Below are positions 52,346 through 63,742 of a stretch of 64,000 nucleotides of DNA, one piece after another (within the stretch, counting starts at the first letter, position 1; each line of letters starts with the position of its first letter). A program made the position numbers and the translations under genes. The DNA is from Salvator merianae. Its lineage: Eukaryota; Chordata; Lepidosauria; Squamata; Teiidae. The notes under the pieces are model-generated. The model ran no database searches and was not told where the DNA came from. It saw only the letters and a list, made by a program, of their open reading frames with translations. Where the stretch lies: the NCBI GenBank assembly GCA_003586115.2, contig QVOM02000126.1:8028056-8092055 (forward strand), read 5' to 3'.

Positions 52346-54635
52346 CCTGTAATACAGGTCTGCTGCAAGTTTTCTCTAGAGCCAACAGACGGAGGTTTGT
52401 TGCTGAGAGGAAGGGCAGAGCTTATGGGACAAAGCAATTAATTTACTTTGGGCAGCACAATTCACTTTGCCAAATGCTTCCTTGCAGAAATGAAGGCAAC
52501 TTGGAAGGAGATTGTAAAAAGGGATGAAAAACAAAGGCCCAACCACAAAATGATTAAAATGCTGCAAAAAGCAGGCATTTGTCAGCAAAAGGCAGAGATA
52601 TTTTGAGAATGCTGTCCTTGGAGACCATGCAGTGACAGTCACAGCCGTTGCTTACATATTTTAAGGACACTTGTCAGATCGGGGAACAGGCACTGGAATC
52701 TGGGATCCAAAACTGACATAACTACCTGACCCATATTTGAGTTCCTGTGCACTGTAGTGGTATGTCTTAGTTCCTTTTTGCTTTGTCAGTCTATTTCTAG
52801 GCACGCTGCAGTTTCATCTTCCATCTCCTGTCCCTCTGCTCTATTAGCAAACCCCATATGTTAGGTTGCTTTCACAGTGCATAGCTTTACAAGGGGTGAG
52901 ACTTTATCAGGAGCCACTGCTATGAACAGTTTCCCTCAGTAGTCTTAATAGCCTTTAGGGATCAAGCATCTATGAACAGCCAGATAATTTCAAGGAAATG
53001 TAGTGGGATTTTTTTCCAGGCTGATAGAGGACATAACATAAATAAAACCATACAAGGAATTCTGGGAAATCCAGTCATAAGCTTTTAGGCAAAGGACGAC
53101 TTTTCTACGGGAAGCCAAAGTGCAAACTGAAGGCATTTGTAGGCAATCACAAGCGTGCTGTGTTTTGGAAAGATTGGGTGAAGCCTTAAGGCGCAACGGA
53201 CATAGCTTGAATATTTGAAAGAGGAAAAAAAATAAAAATGGTGAATTTGCAGACAAACCATGCTGTGTTTATCCAAAACGAGAAGAAGAGACTTCTAGGG
53301 AATTGTGCAAAGCTAAGAATAAAATAATTCCAGCACTTTGGACTGCAGCCATGGTGGGTGATTGTGTCCAGATTTCTCTGGGTGTACGAGCAAGGAACAG
53401 GGTACATCAAACGTGGCCCAAACAGAGGCCATTGCCCTATGGATGTTGGAAATTTAATTTAAGAAGACATCAAGTGGGCTGCAGGCCAAGCTGCGAAATC
53501 CAATCCTCTTGGGTGAGAGAGAGCTGCCAAGCTGTTTTTCCAGACGTTCAGACAGAAAAACTATATTAGGTTAATTTCTGAGGTTGCAGGGCCAATTTTA
53601 CAGCAAAACGTGAAGTTTCTCTTTCAGGGCTTAGGTAGAGACTACACCAGGCAACTTCTATGGACTTGAGCTGGCCACAGTCCCCAGAGATCACACTACA
53701 GTCCCCAGAGATCACACTAAAATTTGACAATTCGCTCAGGTTTTGTGGAATCTCAGGCAAAATCTGCTTTATCTAGCAAACGGGTTACGTCCACAGAATC
53801 CTCACTTAGCCCCCTAGGATGTCTTGATATTTGGGTCTGCTCACCTTTGACATAGGTTGGGATTTTCTTTTCCTGACCAATAAAAGATCAATGCCATTCC
53901 ATGATGAGTGGGAAGGAGTGGGCGTTGAAAAAAGTCTAGACATCGCGGATAAGCAAACAATGGCCTTTGAGCAGCAACCATTTAAGTGGTATTTGCATTT
54001 TGCTAGAATCAAATGCTGCTGGTTAAGTAGCTGTCAAATGAGGCAATATGCCTCATTACATGCTATTTTTCTGTGATAATTTCAATTACTGTTCGGGACA
54101 TGTCATCAGCTGTCAGTAATAAATTTACAGCAGTCAAAAAAAAAAAAAAAGGTTCACTGCTGTTGCAGGTTGCAAGCCAACGAGGACATAGATGAATAAG
54201 GTGGGCCCTTTATTCTGGATGCCTGTGTGGCATGGAGTGGAAATTAAAGGACAGAACTGAGTCGGAACTACTGGCCACCTTTTCAGGGTCTGCTTCTGCA
54301 GTATGGAAAAACACAGCCATCCTTCATGCGGCACAGTTCTGGACCGCAGAGATTTGCTCCCTTCAGGTTAGTAAAATCTGATTTCTGTTATTTAATGTGA
54401 TCCTGGAAACTTGCAATCATGCAATTTCGCTTGCAGCACCACAGATGTACACTGGTAGACATAACCAAGGTTACATGATGGCAAGGAGAATGCTGCTTCA
54501 CGCAAAGAGGCACCACAGTTCTGGACTCCCGTGCACAATTCAGGTTGTGACTTTAACCCTCAGTTTCTGTCTCCCCCATCTCGTGCATTTCCCTGGGTGA
54601 CTTCCCCAGGCAATGCACCTCCTTCGTAAGTTGTA
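52346..54635. other. Unassigned, possibly unique intergenic DNA
   Basis: About 2.3 kb without recognised transposons, one of the longest such stretches. It holds a 21-bp tandem pair (CAGTCCCCAGAGATCACACTA at 53678 and 53699) and an A-run at 54137-54151. No gene was recognised. Confidence 0.45.
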
Positions 54636-54639
54636 AGTG

Positions 54640-54908
54640 GTTTAAGATCTGCAGGGGAGGACCTTCTCAGTGGTGGCCTCCAGATTATGGAATAATCTCC
54701 CCACTGAGGAGCGCCAGGCACCCTCACTTTACATGTTCAGAGAATTTGTAAAGATGCACCTAGTCACCTGGCCTTTGGTTAAGGGAACAGCTTCTCCTCC
54801 TTGCTTTCAAGCACTGTTATTGGTTTTAGTATGTTCATTTTACATTTTGTTTTTATTGTTGCAACCCGCCCTGAGATTTTCAGGTATAGTGCAGGATAAG
54901 AATGGAAA
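54640..54908 (+). pseudogene. L2-like LINE 3' end
   Basis: The frame shows a GEDLLSVVAS-like start then RLWNNLPTEERQAPSLYMFR and EFVKMHLVTWPL, the C-terminus of an L2-type ORF2. A 3' UTR follows with GCAACCCGCCCTGAGATTTT and a TGGAAATAAA end, leading into a GATA microsatellite, typical of LINE tails. Confidence 0.78.
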
Positions 54909-54911
54909 TAA

Positions 54912-54956
<45 letters not shown>

Positions 54957-54957
54957 C
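54909..54957. repeat. (GATA)n microsatellite
   Basis: About 12 units of ATAG directly after the LINE tail, one interrupted (GACAG) at the right end. Probably grown from the LINE 3' terminus. Confidence 0.95.
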
Positions 54958-54959
54958 AG

Positions 54960-56384
54960 ATACAAAAACCATACATCTTTTTGGATTGGGGCAGCTATTA
55001 GGGCTACATCCACACAAAGGAAATGGGGTCAGGGTCAGGGGAGACAGAGAACATTTCCGAAAAACAGTCACACACTTTAGGCCCTATGTATGTCCTGGGA
55101 AACTGAGCAAGCATCCTTTTGGAAGGGCACGATAAAGAGCTCTGAGGGTGACTTTATGGCATTGAGTGTACTCGGGACCATCAAGTGCCTTTTTCTGAGG
55201 GGGGATGTATTTGTCATAATGGATACCATGAAGGAGCAAGAGGAAACCATTGGGAACACAAGTATCCAGTTTCAAAAAGCAACTCAATACAAAGAAGGTT
55301 TGTGTGAATAGCTGCTTTCCATGGAAAAAACAAAACAAAATTGAAGATGCATGTTTGGAAAAGGAGGGAGGGTAGTAGGAATTCAAGTCAGTAGTGTGGC
55401 TAACTGACTTGAATTTATGAATTCACTTTTTCTCAGGCACCCTTGTGCCAGCTCTTTCCACTGTTTCATGAACAAGATTTTTGAGGAAACCTCCAGAAAA
55501 GGCTGGATTAAGAGATGCCTCATTAGAGATACATGGAGTCGCAACCTGGGTCTCATCTCTCCAGGGCTACTGATTAACAGGCATGGTCAAAGCCGTCACA
55601 CTTCCCTTAACCTCTGATTTTCCAGTAACATGTGTAACATGGTTTGTATTACAGAGCAGCTTGTGAGAACCAAACATTATATATTGGGTGACTGTACTTA
55701 TCCCCCTTTCAACCATCTTTTTGATGACTTGCAAAATATTTATTCATTTACGTTGCTGCCTTTTGCTTTCTTATTTACAATCAGTGATATCATTGCACCA
55801 TCAGAAATGCTGTGTACTCCAGGAGCACAGTACCAGAGCTAGAGTAGTGATGCAATTAGAGGTGCGATCAGACAGGGCTTTTTTCAATCATCCCTTTTAG
55901 TAAATGTCCCTTCTATAGGTGAACAAAAACAGGCAAACTGTTAAACAAATAAACCTACTTCATCTTTCCACACATTGCCCTTCCTTTGTCTCAAGGTCTG
56001 CCAACACCTTCCTGAAAAACAAGTGCTCATCCCTGGTTGGCCACTCGCCTGCCTTTCCGTGGTCCTGATTGGTTGCTTACCAGCAGCAATTGTTCCCATG
56101 CTGTGATTGGCTACATTTTCCTTCTCTGTGCTTATGAGACTCCCCACTCAATGTGACTAAAGAAAGGAGTCACTCTCGCTGTTATTATGCTTCATATGAG
56201 GGAGAGATGCCCATTTCTAGGCTTCAGGATGGAGTACGGCAATTTTAGGGATTTTATGTCAGCCTCAAATTTGTCCAAAATGTCATCCTAGCACATAGCA
56301 GTGCATGGATTGAAATCCTCACTGAGCCACAGAAACCACCTGGGTGACTGTGAGCCAATCACTGCATTGCAGCCTAGCTTACTT
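54960..56384. other. Unassigned intergenic DNA
   Basis: No gene or known repeat recognised. Confidence 0.4.
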
Positions 56385-56850
56385 GTAGTGAGTGGGCAGA
56401 GAAGGGGTTAACTCCCAGCTCTTATTTCACCAAGGAACAGTTGGGATTTGAAAACTGGCAGTTGGGATTTGACAGTTGGAAGTTCCATCAAAGGATTCTG
56501 AATGGCTCTTGGACAGCTTTAGTTAGCCAATGAAAAGCAGGAGGCAGGCTGAGCTAGGAGTTTTTCTGGGAAGAAGGAGAGAGGGGGAGCTGAGCTGGAG
56601 CCTTGTGGTGAAGCAGCTGGGGGAATTGCTCCAGAGCAAAGGCTCCCCTGAGGGAGAGGAAGGTTTCAATGAAAGTCTGTGAAGTAGAGAACATCTAGGA
56701 TCTAGGCTGAGGTCTTAAAAAGGGCAATGAAACCTCCTTCATTCTTCATCCTGGGTTAATTTTGTTTGATAACCAAAGGGGAGTCACTCAGTAAAGCTCT
56801 GTGCATTAAACTTGCTTGTACCTTTTTTTCTTGCTTTTAATTTTGTTACA
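56385..56850 (+). mobile_element. Possible LTR
   Basis: TGTAGTGAGTGGGCAGAG at the left and TTTTGTTACA at the right give TG...CA ends. GGGTTAA and an ATTAAA-type signal (GTGCATTAAACTTGC) near 56806 would fit a U3-R-U5 order. Target duplication not seen and no second copy in the window. Confidence 0.25.
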
Positions 56851-56852
56851 AT

Positions 56853-57032
56853 GGCCCTTTCTGCACTTGGCTTTATTCTGGATCATATCCCAGAACAGGG
56901 ACCTGCTATCCGCACACTAGTAGAGTTTACAGCAGACCCTGCGTGGGGCCTGCCATAGTTCCTACTAGCATGCAGATGGCAGGTCCCTATTCCAGGATAT
57001 AATCTGGTATAAGGCCAAGTGCAGAAAGGGCC
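56853..57032. mobile_element. GGCCCTTTCTGCACTT MITE, AAT duplication
   Basis: Perfect ends GGCCCTTTCTGCACTTGG and CCAAGTGCAGAAAGGGCC, flanked by AAT (56850-56852 and 57033-57035). Interior arms around CAGAACAGGGACCTGC and GCAGGTCCCTATTCC are inverted. At 180 bp it is the cleanest copy of the short subgroup. Confidence 0.9.
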
Positions 57033-57035
57033 AAT

Positions 57036-57584
57036 AAAGAGTTCCATTTTTAAAGTCTGCTTTGCTCCTTGAGGAGAGGAAGCCATGGTCACATGCCTCC
57101 ACAAGTCTGGTCACACTGCAACATGCTAGTCCAGTTTAGTGCTGAACAGGAACTCAGATTGTTTTCTGCCTGTCCACACCAAATGCTCCCTCAGCTACTG
57201 ACAGGATGCCATTCCCAGGCTAAAGCAAGATGGCTCCTGGGGCAGCGCAACCAGATTGTGGCTGGCAGTGAGTGGAAGAGGACATACGGTGATGGAGCAA
57301 TGCGCAGGCCACCTTGGGTCACCCCCTCCGGCCCTGGGTGCCAGAGCCTTAAGGCTGCCCTCCACCTTGCAACTAAGCGAGGCAGAGACCAGCAGCCCTT
57401 TGCCTAGACTGCCTTGTACCTTGTGCTCTGAGCACAGCTAACAGACCTCTGAGCATGTGCTGAGCACTGTGTGACTTTTCCCTCCCTCCCCGCCTGCTAA
57501 TGCTCAGGAGGAACCTGGCTTTGGAGAGAGGGAGGCATGCCTTGTTCTGTTCTTGCATTCTTGCAACTGTTCTCTGGCCAGAAT
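57036..57584. other. Unassigned intergenic DNA
   Basis: No gene recognised. CACCAAATGCTCCC may be part of another diverged MITE. Confidence 0.35.
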
Positions 57585-57722
57585 AATCTATATACAGGAT
57601 AGTTTAGATTGGGGGAGGAATAGTCCAGAGAAGAAATGGAAATGCATTTTGGCATGTGACCCTGTGAACAGAGGACAGACTGAAAATGGATTAAATATCT
57701 GTGTGACTACAGCCCCCCAAGG
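57585..57722. repeat. Repeat shared with 61010-61155 (family J)
   Basis: AGAGAAGAAATGGAAATGCA, TGTGACCCTGTGAACAGAGG and GAAAATGGATTAAATATC recur in the same order at 61060-61140. The right end GTGTGACTACAGCC resembles the GTGTGAACACAGCC terminus of family C, so the two may be related DNA elements. Confidence 0.55.
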
Positions 57723-59390
57723 TACAATCCTACCCAGGACTAGGTTCATTTTAGTCCACATAAGCCAAACTCAACAGAGCAGGGGGAGGATTGCTCAGCC
57801 CTGGTTCTTCTCCAGACCCCAGGGGAAGGGAGATGGCTTGTACCTGCAGGCAAGTGCTGGGTGGCAGTACTATTGGTCACCACTGCACCCAAGAAAGGGC
57901 CAGTGCTGGAACAGACACAGCCGGAGATCTATGCCCACTGGTGAACCTTCACCCTTTTCCACCACAGGGTTCACTGCATTTTCTTATACTGGGTGGGATT
58001 GCTTTTTTGAATAATGCAGGAAGAATAACCCTCATTCTCCATTGACTTGGGCTGTGATTAGGCGGTCTTATTAAAGTGAGAGGTGTACACACTTGTGACC
58101 TTTGGGTACATTTTGTTGTATGCCTGTCATCCACACTCCGTCACTCCTTTGTGGGAAGGCTTGGAAAGGGAGAGAGCAGGGTTCCAGCAGCACTCTTCTT
58201 CCTGTGCTAGTTCAGGCATCCATCAGATGCCCTTTGCTGGCAGAGAAATGGATTGATCAGCCATCTTTGCAGCTGTAAAATGCTCCACTGCTTTCCTTCT
58301 GTGACGCTGGAGGGGCCTGTCATTTTAGTAGTGGATCACTGCCTTTTTCCCTGGCCTGTCTGATCAGGGTCTTGATTTGCACCTGGGGATATCAGTCCAT
58401 AACCAAATCTGTTTGGTGGTGTTAGTATAATGTTGCATTTTAGCTAAAAACACACATTTCCGTATGCATCTCAGTCTCACTTTACCTTCCTAGATCATCG
58501 TGAAAATGAAATGGGAGACAACAGAATAGCGTTTGCTGCCTTTAGCTTTTTCAAAAAAGCCAGTTAACATGGTACAGTAAAATACAGTAAATCACAATAA
58601 TTTTGTTCTGTAAAATAAGCATTTAGACACATTCGAAGAAACAAAAAGTCATGCACCACAAAATCCAGAAAGGTATGTAATTGGATTGAGAACTGTGATC
58701 TAATTTGCATAAATGTCCAAAGTCTGGGAAATACATTCAGTTCACATCCAACTGTGAAGCAGAAAAAAAAAAAAATCTTCCTCCACCCCAACTTGTATTC
58801 CACATGTTACGAATTATATAGGATCATGGGCAGGGACTCAATAAGATTTCTTTGTAGATTCTAAAACCACAGAATAAAAAGGCCAGAACATGTGAACAAG
58901 CTCTTGGAACAATCACTAAATGATCGCACAATGGGAACCATTTATCTGGGCTATTTTATCTTGCTGTTCCACGAGTTAATGACTTCCATCATCCATCCTG
59001 TTCCCTGCCAAGCCTTCATTATCTACCCATATACCTTGCATGACTTCACATTCATCCTTGGGCCAGGTTTTCCCTCCTGGTACTCCAAACTTCCACAAAT
59101 TACAATGCAACTTTGTGCAGGGTTGATAGGAGAAGACAGAATATGACTGCTTGATTAGATCCCAGATCTATTGGCACAGCAGATCCAGAACAGCCAGATG
59201 TATCAGGTTAGAGAGCTTGCAAGAGCATCGAGTCATCTTGCAGCTACTTCCAAACAAAGGAGATCTACCAAAGGAACATCTGAAGACAGTAACAAGGACT
59301 GGTGCAACATCGACTTTCCCTGCAGTTACAAGCAAGCATCCCAAGGGCTTGCCTTGATTAAAAACTTTGCAAGGAAAATGGGTGGCTCTT
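57723..59390. other. Unassigned intergenic DNA
   Basis: No gene or known repeat recognised. A-run near 58764. Confidence 0.4.
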
Positions 59391-59398
59391 AAAGATGG

Positions 59399-59611
59399 CA
59401 GCAGTGGCCCATGACTTTAAGGATGGGTGTTCATAACTGGCAGGCAGCATGCGATCACTGTTTGTGGGACCTCTGGGCCTCCGTACTGTCACAGCAAGTC
59501 ACTGGCAGCAACCTGTTGCGACAGTACAGAGGCCTAGAGGGCCTGTGAACAGTGGTCACACACTTCCTGCCGGTTACGAACACCCACCCTTAAAGCCACA
59601 GGCTGCCACTG
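59399..59611. mobile_element. hAT-like palindromic MITE, copy 7
   Basis: Starts CAGCAGTGGCCCATGACTTT and ends CCACAGGCTGCCACTG, with a perfect 8-bp duplication AAAGATGG (59391-59398 and 59612-59619). The arms TGTGGGACCTCTGGGCCTCC and its near complement form a large hairpin. Seventh member of the family. Confidence 0.92.
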
Positions 59612-59619
59612 AAAGATGG

Positions 59620-61005
59620 ATAAAGGTACTGTTGGGTGGATTACTGGTGACTATGTGAACACACTCATGCAATTTTGATACAATTATTGCTCCCTTCCTG
59701 TCAGCCTTTAGGTGTTCTTTTCAATGGTTTAACTGTTTTTTTAAATACTTCTCTTGTGTTTTTAAGTTCTGATACCCTACCATGAGACCTTAAGGTACAG
59801 AATTGCAAATAATGAGATAAATAGCCTTGTCCTGTGTGACCCTTTTTCTCATACTAAAACCATTGTCCCCCATCTAGCATGATGGTTTTTCTGAAGGTAA
59901 CAATCATATTATACCAAACTGCATAATAGGGGATGCAGTTTTGGTCGTGCTTTCCGTAAGGACAGGCTTTCCACAGTCAACAGCATTACCACTGTAGTGC
60001 TGTTTGGTTAAGAAGTAGTGCCTGAGGCAGCTTCCACACTGTCCCATAGGATCTTACCAGCTGGTGTCTGGACTCAGGGCGGACATTCAGCATCATGAGC
60101 CAAAGGTGGCTCAAACCCTGCTTGGTGCGTGAATCCACTTGGATGCCATGCCTGCCCCATCCCTGCATGTGAAAACCACACCCAGGAATGTTCCAGAGGA
60201 AGCCCATTCTCAAGTGAGCCCCTAAGTGTTTCCACTGCCATGCAGATGAGGTAGTGCTGCAGAGGTGGGGGGGGGGCTGGCCAGCCTGGGGCCCATTGGC
60301 TTTGGTGCACCTGGGAATAGGAAAGACCCCATCCCAGATACTGCAGAGGCTGGGTGGGGGTTGGGCAGGCCAGGGATGAGCGGCTGTGGTGTGCTTCAGT
60401 GTACCTTGCAGCACATGCACCCCTTGTGCCTGTGTGCCTGCCAGGACAACCAAGGGGGCAGCAAACGCATTGTAAGCCACTGAATCACAAATGGCAGAGC
60501 TGATTTATTTTCTTCCCCTGCAAAAGGTGTCACTGTTCCAGACAGGGAAGCTTCCCCCAGTGTCACAAGAGGCAGGTTTTTGGAATTGTGCACATCTGCC
60601 TTTATAAAATAAAAGGAAAGATGGAATCTAAATAGGGTAAAGAATCAAAAGAAACATGCTGGATGCCTGTTCACACTTCAAGTACAGTCATTGGGCAATC
60701 AATTATATGATGCCTTTGTCCATGAGGCTAACCCACAACCACCCACAGACTGCGTCTGCCACCCAAAGCAGTTCCCTGTAACCAAAAAAGAAGGGGAAAA
60801 GAGGCAGGTGGTGACATGGGTCAAGGAAGAAGTGGGGGGACAATGGCACCTCCCCTCTAAAATGCTCACAAGGCTGGGCACTGGTCAAGAAGGAAAGGGA
60901 AAGCATCCCTCTGCCCACCCACAGAAGTCCAAATGCTGGCCCCCCCCATAGTCCCCTTGCATGATCACACCTTACAAATTTTAATGGGTTAATGAGCTGA
61001 AATGG
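59620..61005. other. Unassigned intergenic DNA
   Basis: No gene recognised. Open frames around 59986-60480 on both strands overlap each other and have no domain. G-run near 60267. Confidence 0.4.
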
Positions 61006-61009
61006 TCTC

Positions 61010-61155
61010 AGTGCTAGGATAATCTAAATACCGGGTAGTTCAAATGGGAGGGGGATAGTCCTGAGAAGAAACAGAAATGCATTTTGGAGTGTGATCCCTT
61101 GGAACAGAAGATGGTCTGAAAATGGATTAAACATCAGGTGTGACCACAGCCCTGC
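61010..61155. repeat. Repeat shared with 57585-57722 (family J)
   Basis: GAGAAGAAACAGAAATGCAT, GTGTGATCCCTTGGAACAGA and AATGGATTAAACATCAGG, ending GTGTGACCACAGCC. Confidence 0.55.
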
Positions 61156-62200
61156 AGCACAATGGCTGAAAAGAGGGGCCAGATACAGAAGCCTCCAAGG
61201 GCAAGGAACTTTGGTGCACCACCAAAATCACTCCCCCATAGTCCTGAACACAGAGGCACGCCTCTGCCCAGTATGCCTCCTTGTTCACAATTGGGGCCTG
61301 CTGGTCTGCCTGGTAGTCACAATTAAACATGACAACTGCTAATCCTGAACAGGGCCTCCCTGACCGGGATCATGTACCATGTAAAGCGGATGGCGTGTTC
61401 CAGCGGGTGGAGCAATTGTGTATCCAGATTAACATGCAGATCTATAGGACCTAGAACCTTACTATGTGGGCCCTTAATTCTGATTAAGGGCCCACACGGG
61501 AAGGGCCAAAGACTCTGAATCTGAGCTTAGCTCTTGTCTCCAAAATAGCTGATAACTGAGATTTTGTGGGGCAGGGAACAAATTGGGCCAGTAGGGCTTT
61601 TTCTTTTTTGGATCTGAGATTGATTTCAGATCCTAGCTAGCCGCAGGACCAGAAACGAAACTGGAGCAGACGTTTTGCAGCTGACTATGGATTTTCCGAA
61701 AGGCTCACCGAGGGACAGGCCCATGGCTGCATTTATGGGAAAGGGCTTGATGCCAGTTTGTCAAGGCACCGATTGGTGTTACAGGTCTGCCTTGTTCGCG
61801 CCAGGGGATTTGTCGGTCTGCAGAAAATCTTTCTGGACTCAGGTTGCCTATTAAAACAAGCGTGCATAATATTCCTTTGGCAGCGGCTAACTTATTTGAG
61901 AACTCGGGTTACCGTTCATGGCCCCCTAATCCAGTTTTGCATGGGAAATGCTTGAATTTAGGGTCTGTTTAGTCATTCCCTGCAGAGCCACAGTAGGGAC
62001 CAGCATTGCAGCTGGCAATTTGGGCAGCGAGACAGAGGCCTGCTGAGTAATCCAATTGACCATTGCACTTCAGTGATCCCTATGGCTAGCAGAACTACCT
62101 ATCTGTGCTCTTTGGTAATAGGCATTAAGGATACTTACGGCTGAAACTTGGCAGGCGAGCAGAAGGAATGTTTCCACTGAAACAGAATTTCACAGAATCC
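61156..62200. other. Unassigned intergenic DNA
   Basis: No gene recognised. A small inverted repeat GTGGGCCCTTAAT/ATTAAGGGCCCAC lies at about 61466-61496, probably the end of another MITE. Confidence 0.4.
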
Positions 62201-62202
62201 AG

Positions 62203-62625
62203 GGTCCTTTTTGCACTTTCCACCTTGGAATGTTCGAATCTGAACAGTGGTGTCCATCTGCACTGTGAGGGCTGGAACAACCCAGAAATGGGCGTCCAGC
62301 ATTCGCAGTGCGAATGCTACCTGTCCACCGTGCTAATGGCCAGGGAAACGCCCAGCTGCTGCCATGGCAACCAGGGATGCAGTGTATGACTGTGCAGCTG
62401 CAAAGCGGCCTGCTGCGTTCTTACAGGAAGTAGGTGCAAATGCTGCATACTGAGAGCAGTCCAGCTGTTTCTGGTTTGGTTGTGGAGCACAATTTTGTGC
62501 TCCACAGTTCGTAGTGATCATGAGCATCTGCAAACACTCATGATTGCTCAGGCTTCCACACAGTGCAGACACACCTTGCTAGTGAGCATGCAGGTGCTCA
62601 CTAGCAATCAAGTGTGAACAGGCCC
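62203..62625. mobile_element. GGGCC-type MITE, CAG duplication
   Basis: Ends GGTCCTTTTTGCACTTTCC and CAAGTGTGAACAGGCCC, flanked by CAG (62200-62202 and 62626-62628). The left terminus is followed by CACCTTGGAATGTTCGAAT. Interior GCTGCTGCCATGGCAACCAG and GAGCAGTCCAGCTG, plus a perfect GTGGAGCACAA/TTGTGCTCCAC hairpin. It is the least broken member of its subgroup. Confidence 0.88.
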
Positions 62626-62628
62626 CAG

Positions 62629-63414
62629 CACTTCCTGATAGAACTACTACTTTTCTCAGTTGCAATATATTGTTCTTATTTCCTGTACAATAGGGCAGTG
62701 AGGCACTGACCTGAATGCAAGGCTGTTTCTGTTCCTTACTTATACTTGTATCCCATCCCATTGCTTCCTAGTGCTCGGGTCAGCTTATACAATTGCTTCC
62801 ATTGTTATTGTTGTTTGCTCAATAGAATCCACAACCACAATAAAATTTAAAGTAAATTAAAAACTCAGGCTGTATCCACACCACGCTGGATCACAGCGTC
62901 GAACTGACGAGAGTGTTTGCTTCCAACCCAGAGACAAGATGCACAGGGCATGGTACCTTTACGCCACATCCTCACCCTCTTCAAAGCTAAGAAGAAGCAC
63001 CCAGGGATTTTCTGTGGCACTGGAAGTAGCCACAGAAATTGGCTATTTTTAACATGATGGAAAATCTGGTTGGCTGGATAGGTGCACCAATACACCAAGT
63101 CCACCACCACCATGTAACTGCTTAGTAGCAGCAAGATGCCTAAGGGTGGTGAGCAACCTTAGAGCACTTTTGCCCATTCTGTGAGAAGGGTACTGTGGAA
63201 GGCGCTTGCCAACTCTCAAGCACCCTTGACAGACCACTGGATGCCTGGATACTCCATTGGCCTCCACCAGGAATCTTCCATTATCTGTGGGGATGCCCAG
63301 AGGGGAATGCCAAGGCGTACAAAAACATGTCCAGTTGTCTTCTAAAACCAGCCAAAGAAGAGGCTCATCTTGCTTTAGGTAGAAGCTCATTCTACAAGGT
63401 TGGCATCATAATGT
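62629..63414. other. Unassigned intergenic DNA
   Basis: No gene recognised. CAGGCTGTATCCACACCACGC near 62865 resembles GGCTGCATCCACACTG near 19060, which suggests another decayed repeat family. Confidence 0.35.
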
Positions 63415-63698
63415 TGTGGAATTGAAGGAGACGGACACCGGATCTTCAGGAACAAAAGGTTTATTAGCGCGCTGAGAACAGGGAGCTCGCGCTTCCAAAA
63501 ACTGTTCTGCCTTTTCGCAGAAAGGCGTGGTCTTTTATACTTTTCAAAACAGGAAGTAACGGTACAGAAAGCTATTGCGCATGTCATATGAGCATTTTGC
63601 CCTTATTTGGTAATTATTGCTGCGTTACAGTTTGGCCCATGTAGCAACAGAGAGCCACACCCTGGTTTATAGCAAAAATTTAAAATTTTCCATTCTCA
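63415..63698 (-). mobile_element. Endogenous retrovirus 3' LTR
   Basis: Read on the minus strand: a polypurine tract AAAGGGGGGAA ends at 63699, then an LTR of about 284 bp starting TG and ending CA. It has a TATA box (TATAAAAG, 63532-63539) and a polyadenylation signal AATAAA (63460-63465) about 70 bp after it, then a short GTGTCCGTCTCCTT U5. The exact right and left bounds are uncertain by a few bases because the other LTR lies outside the window. As env reads into it from upstream, this is the 3' LTR. Confidence 0.82.
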
Positions 63699-63709
63699 TT
63701 CCCCCCTTT
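63699..63709 (-). promoter_or_regulatory. Retroviral polypurine tract
   Basis: AAAGGGGGGAA on the minus strand directly before the LTR. It is the usual primer site for plus-strand DNA synthesis. Confidence 0.8.
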
Positions 63710-63742
63710 GATACAATTTTATTTATTCAAATCAAATTGATA

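Noticed and set aside
54909..54957. GATA array as a regulatory GATA-factor cluster
   Set aside because: It directly continues an L2-like LINE tail and is a simple microsatellite. Binding cannot be excluded but is not supported.
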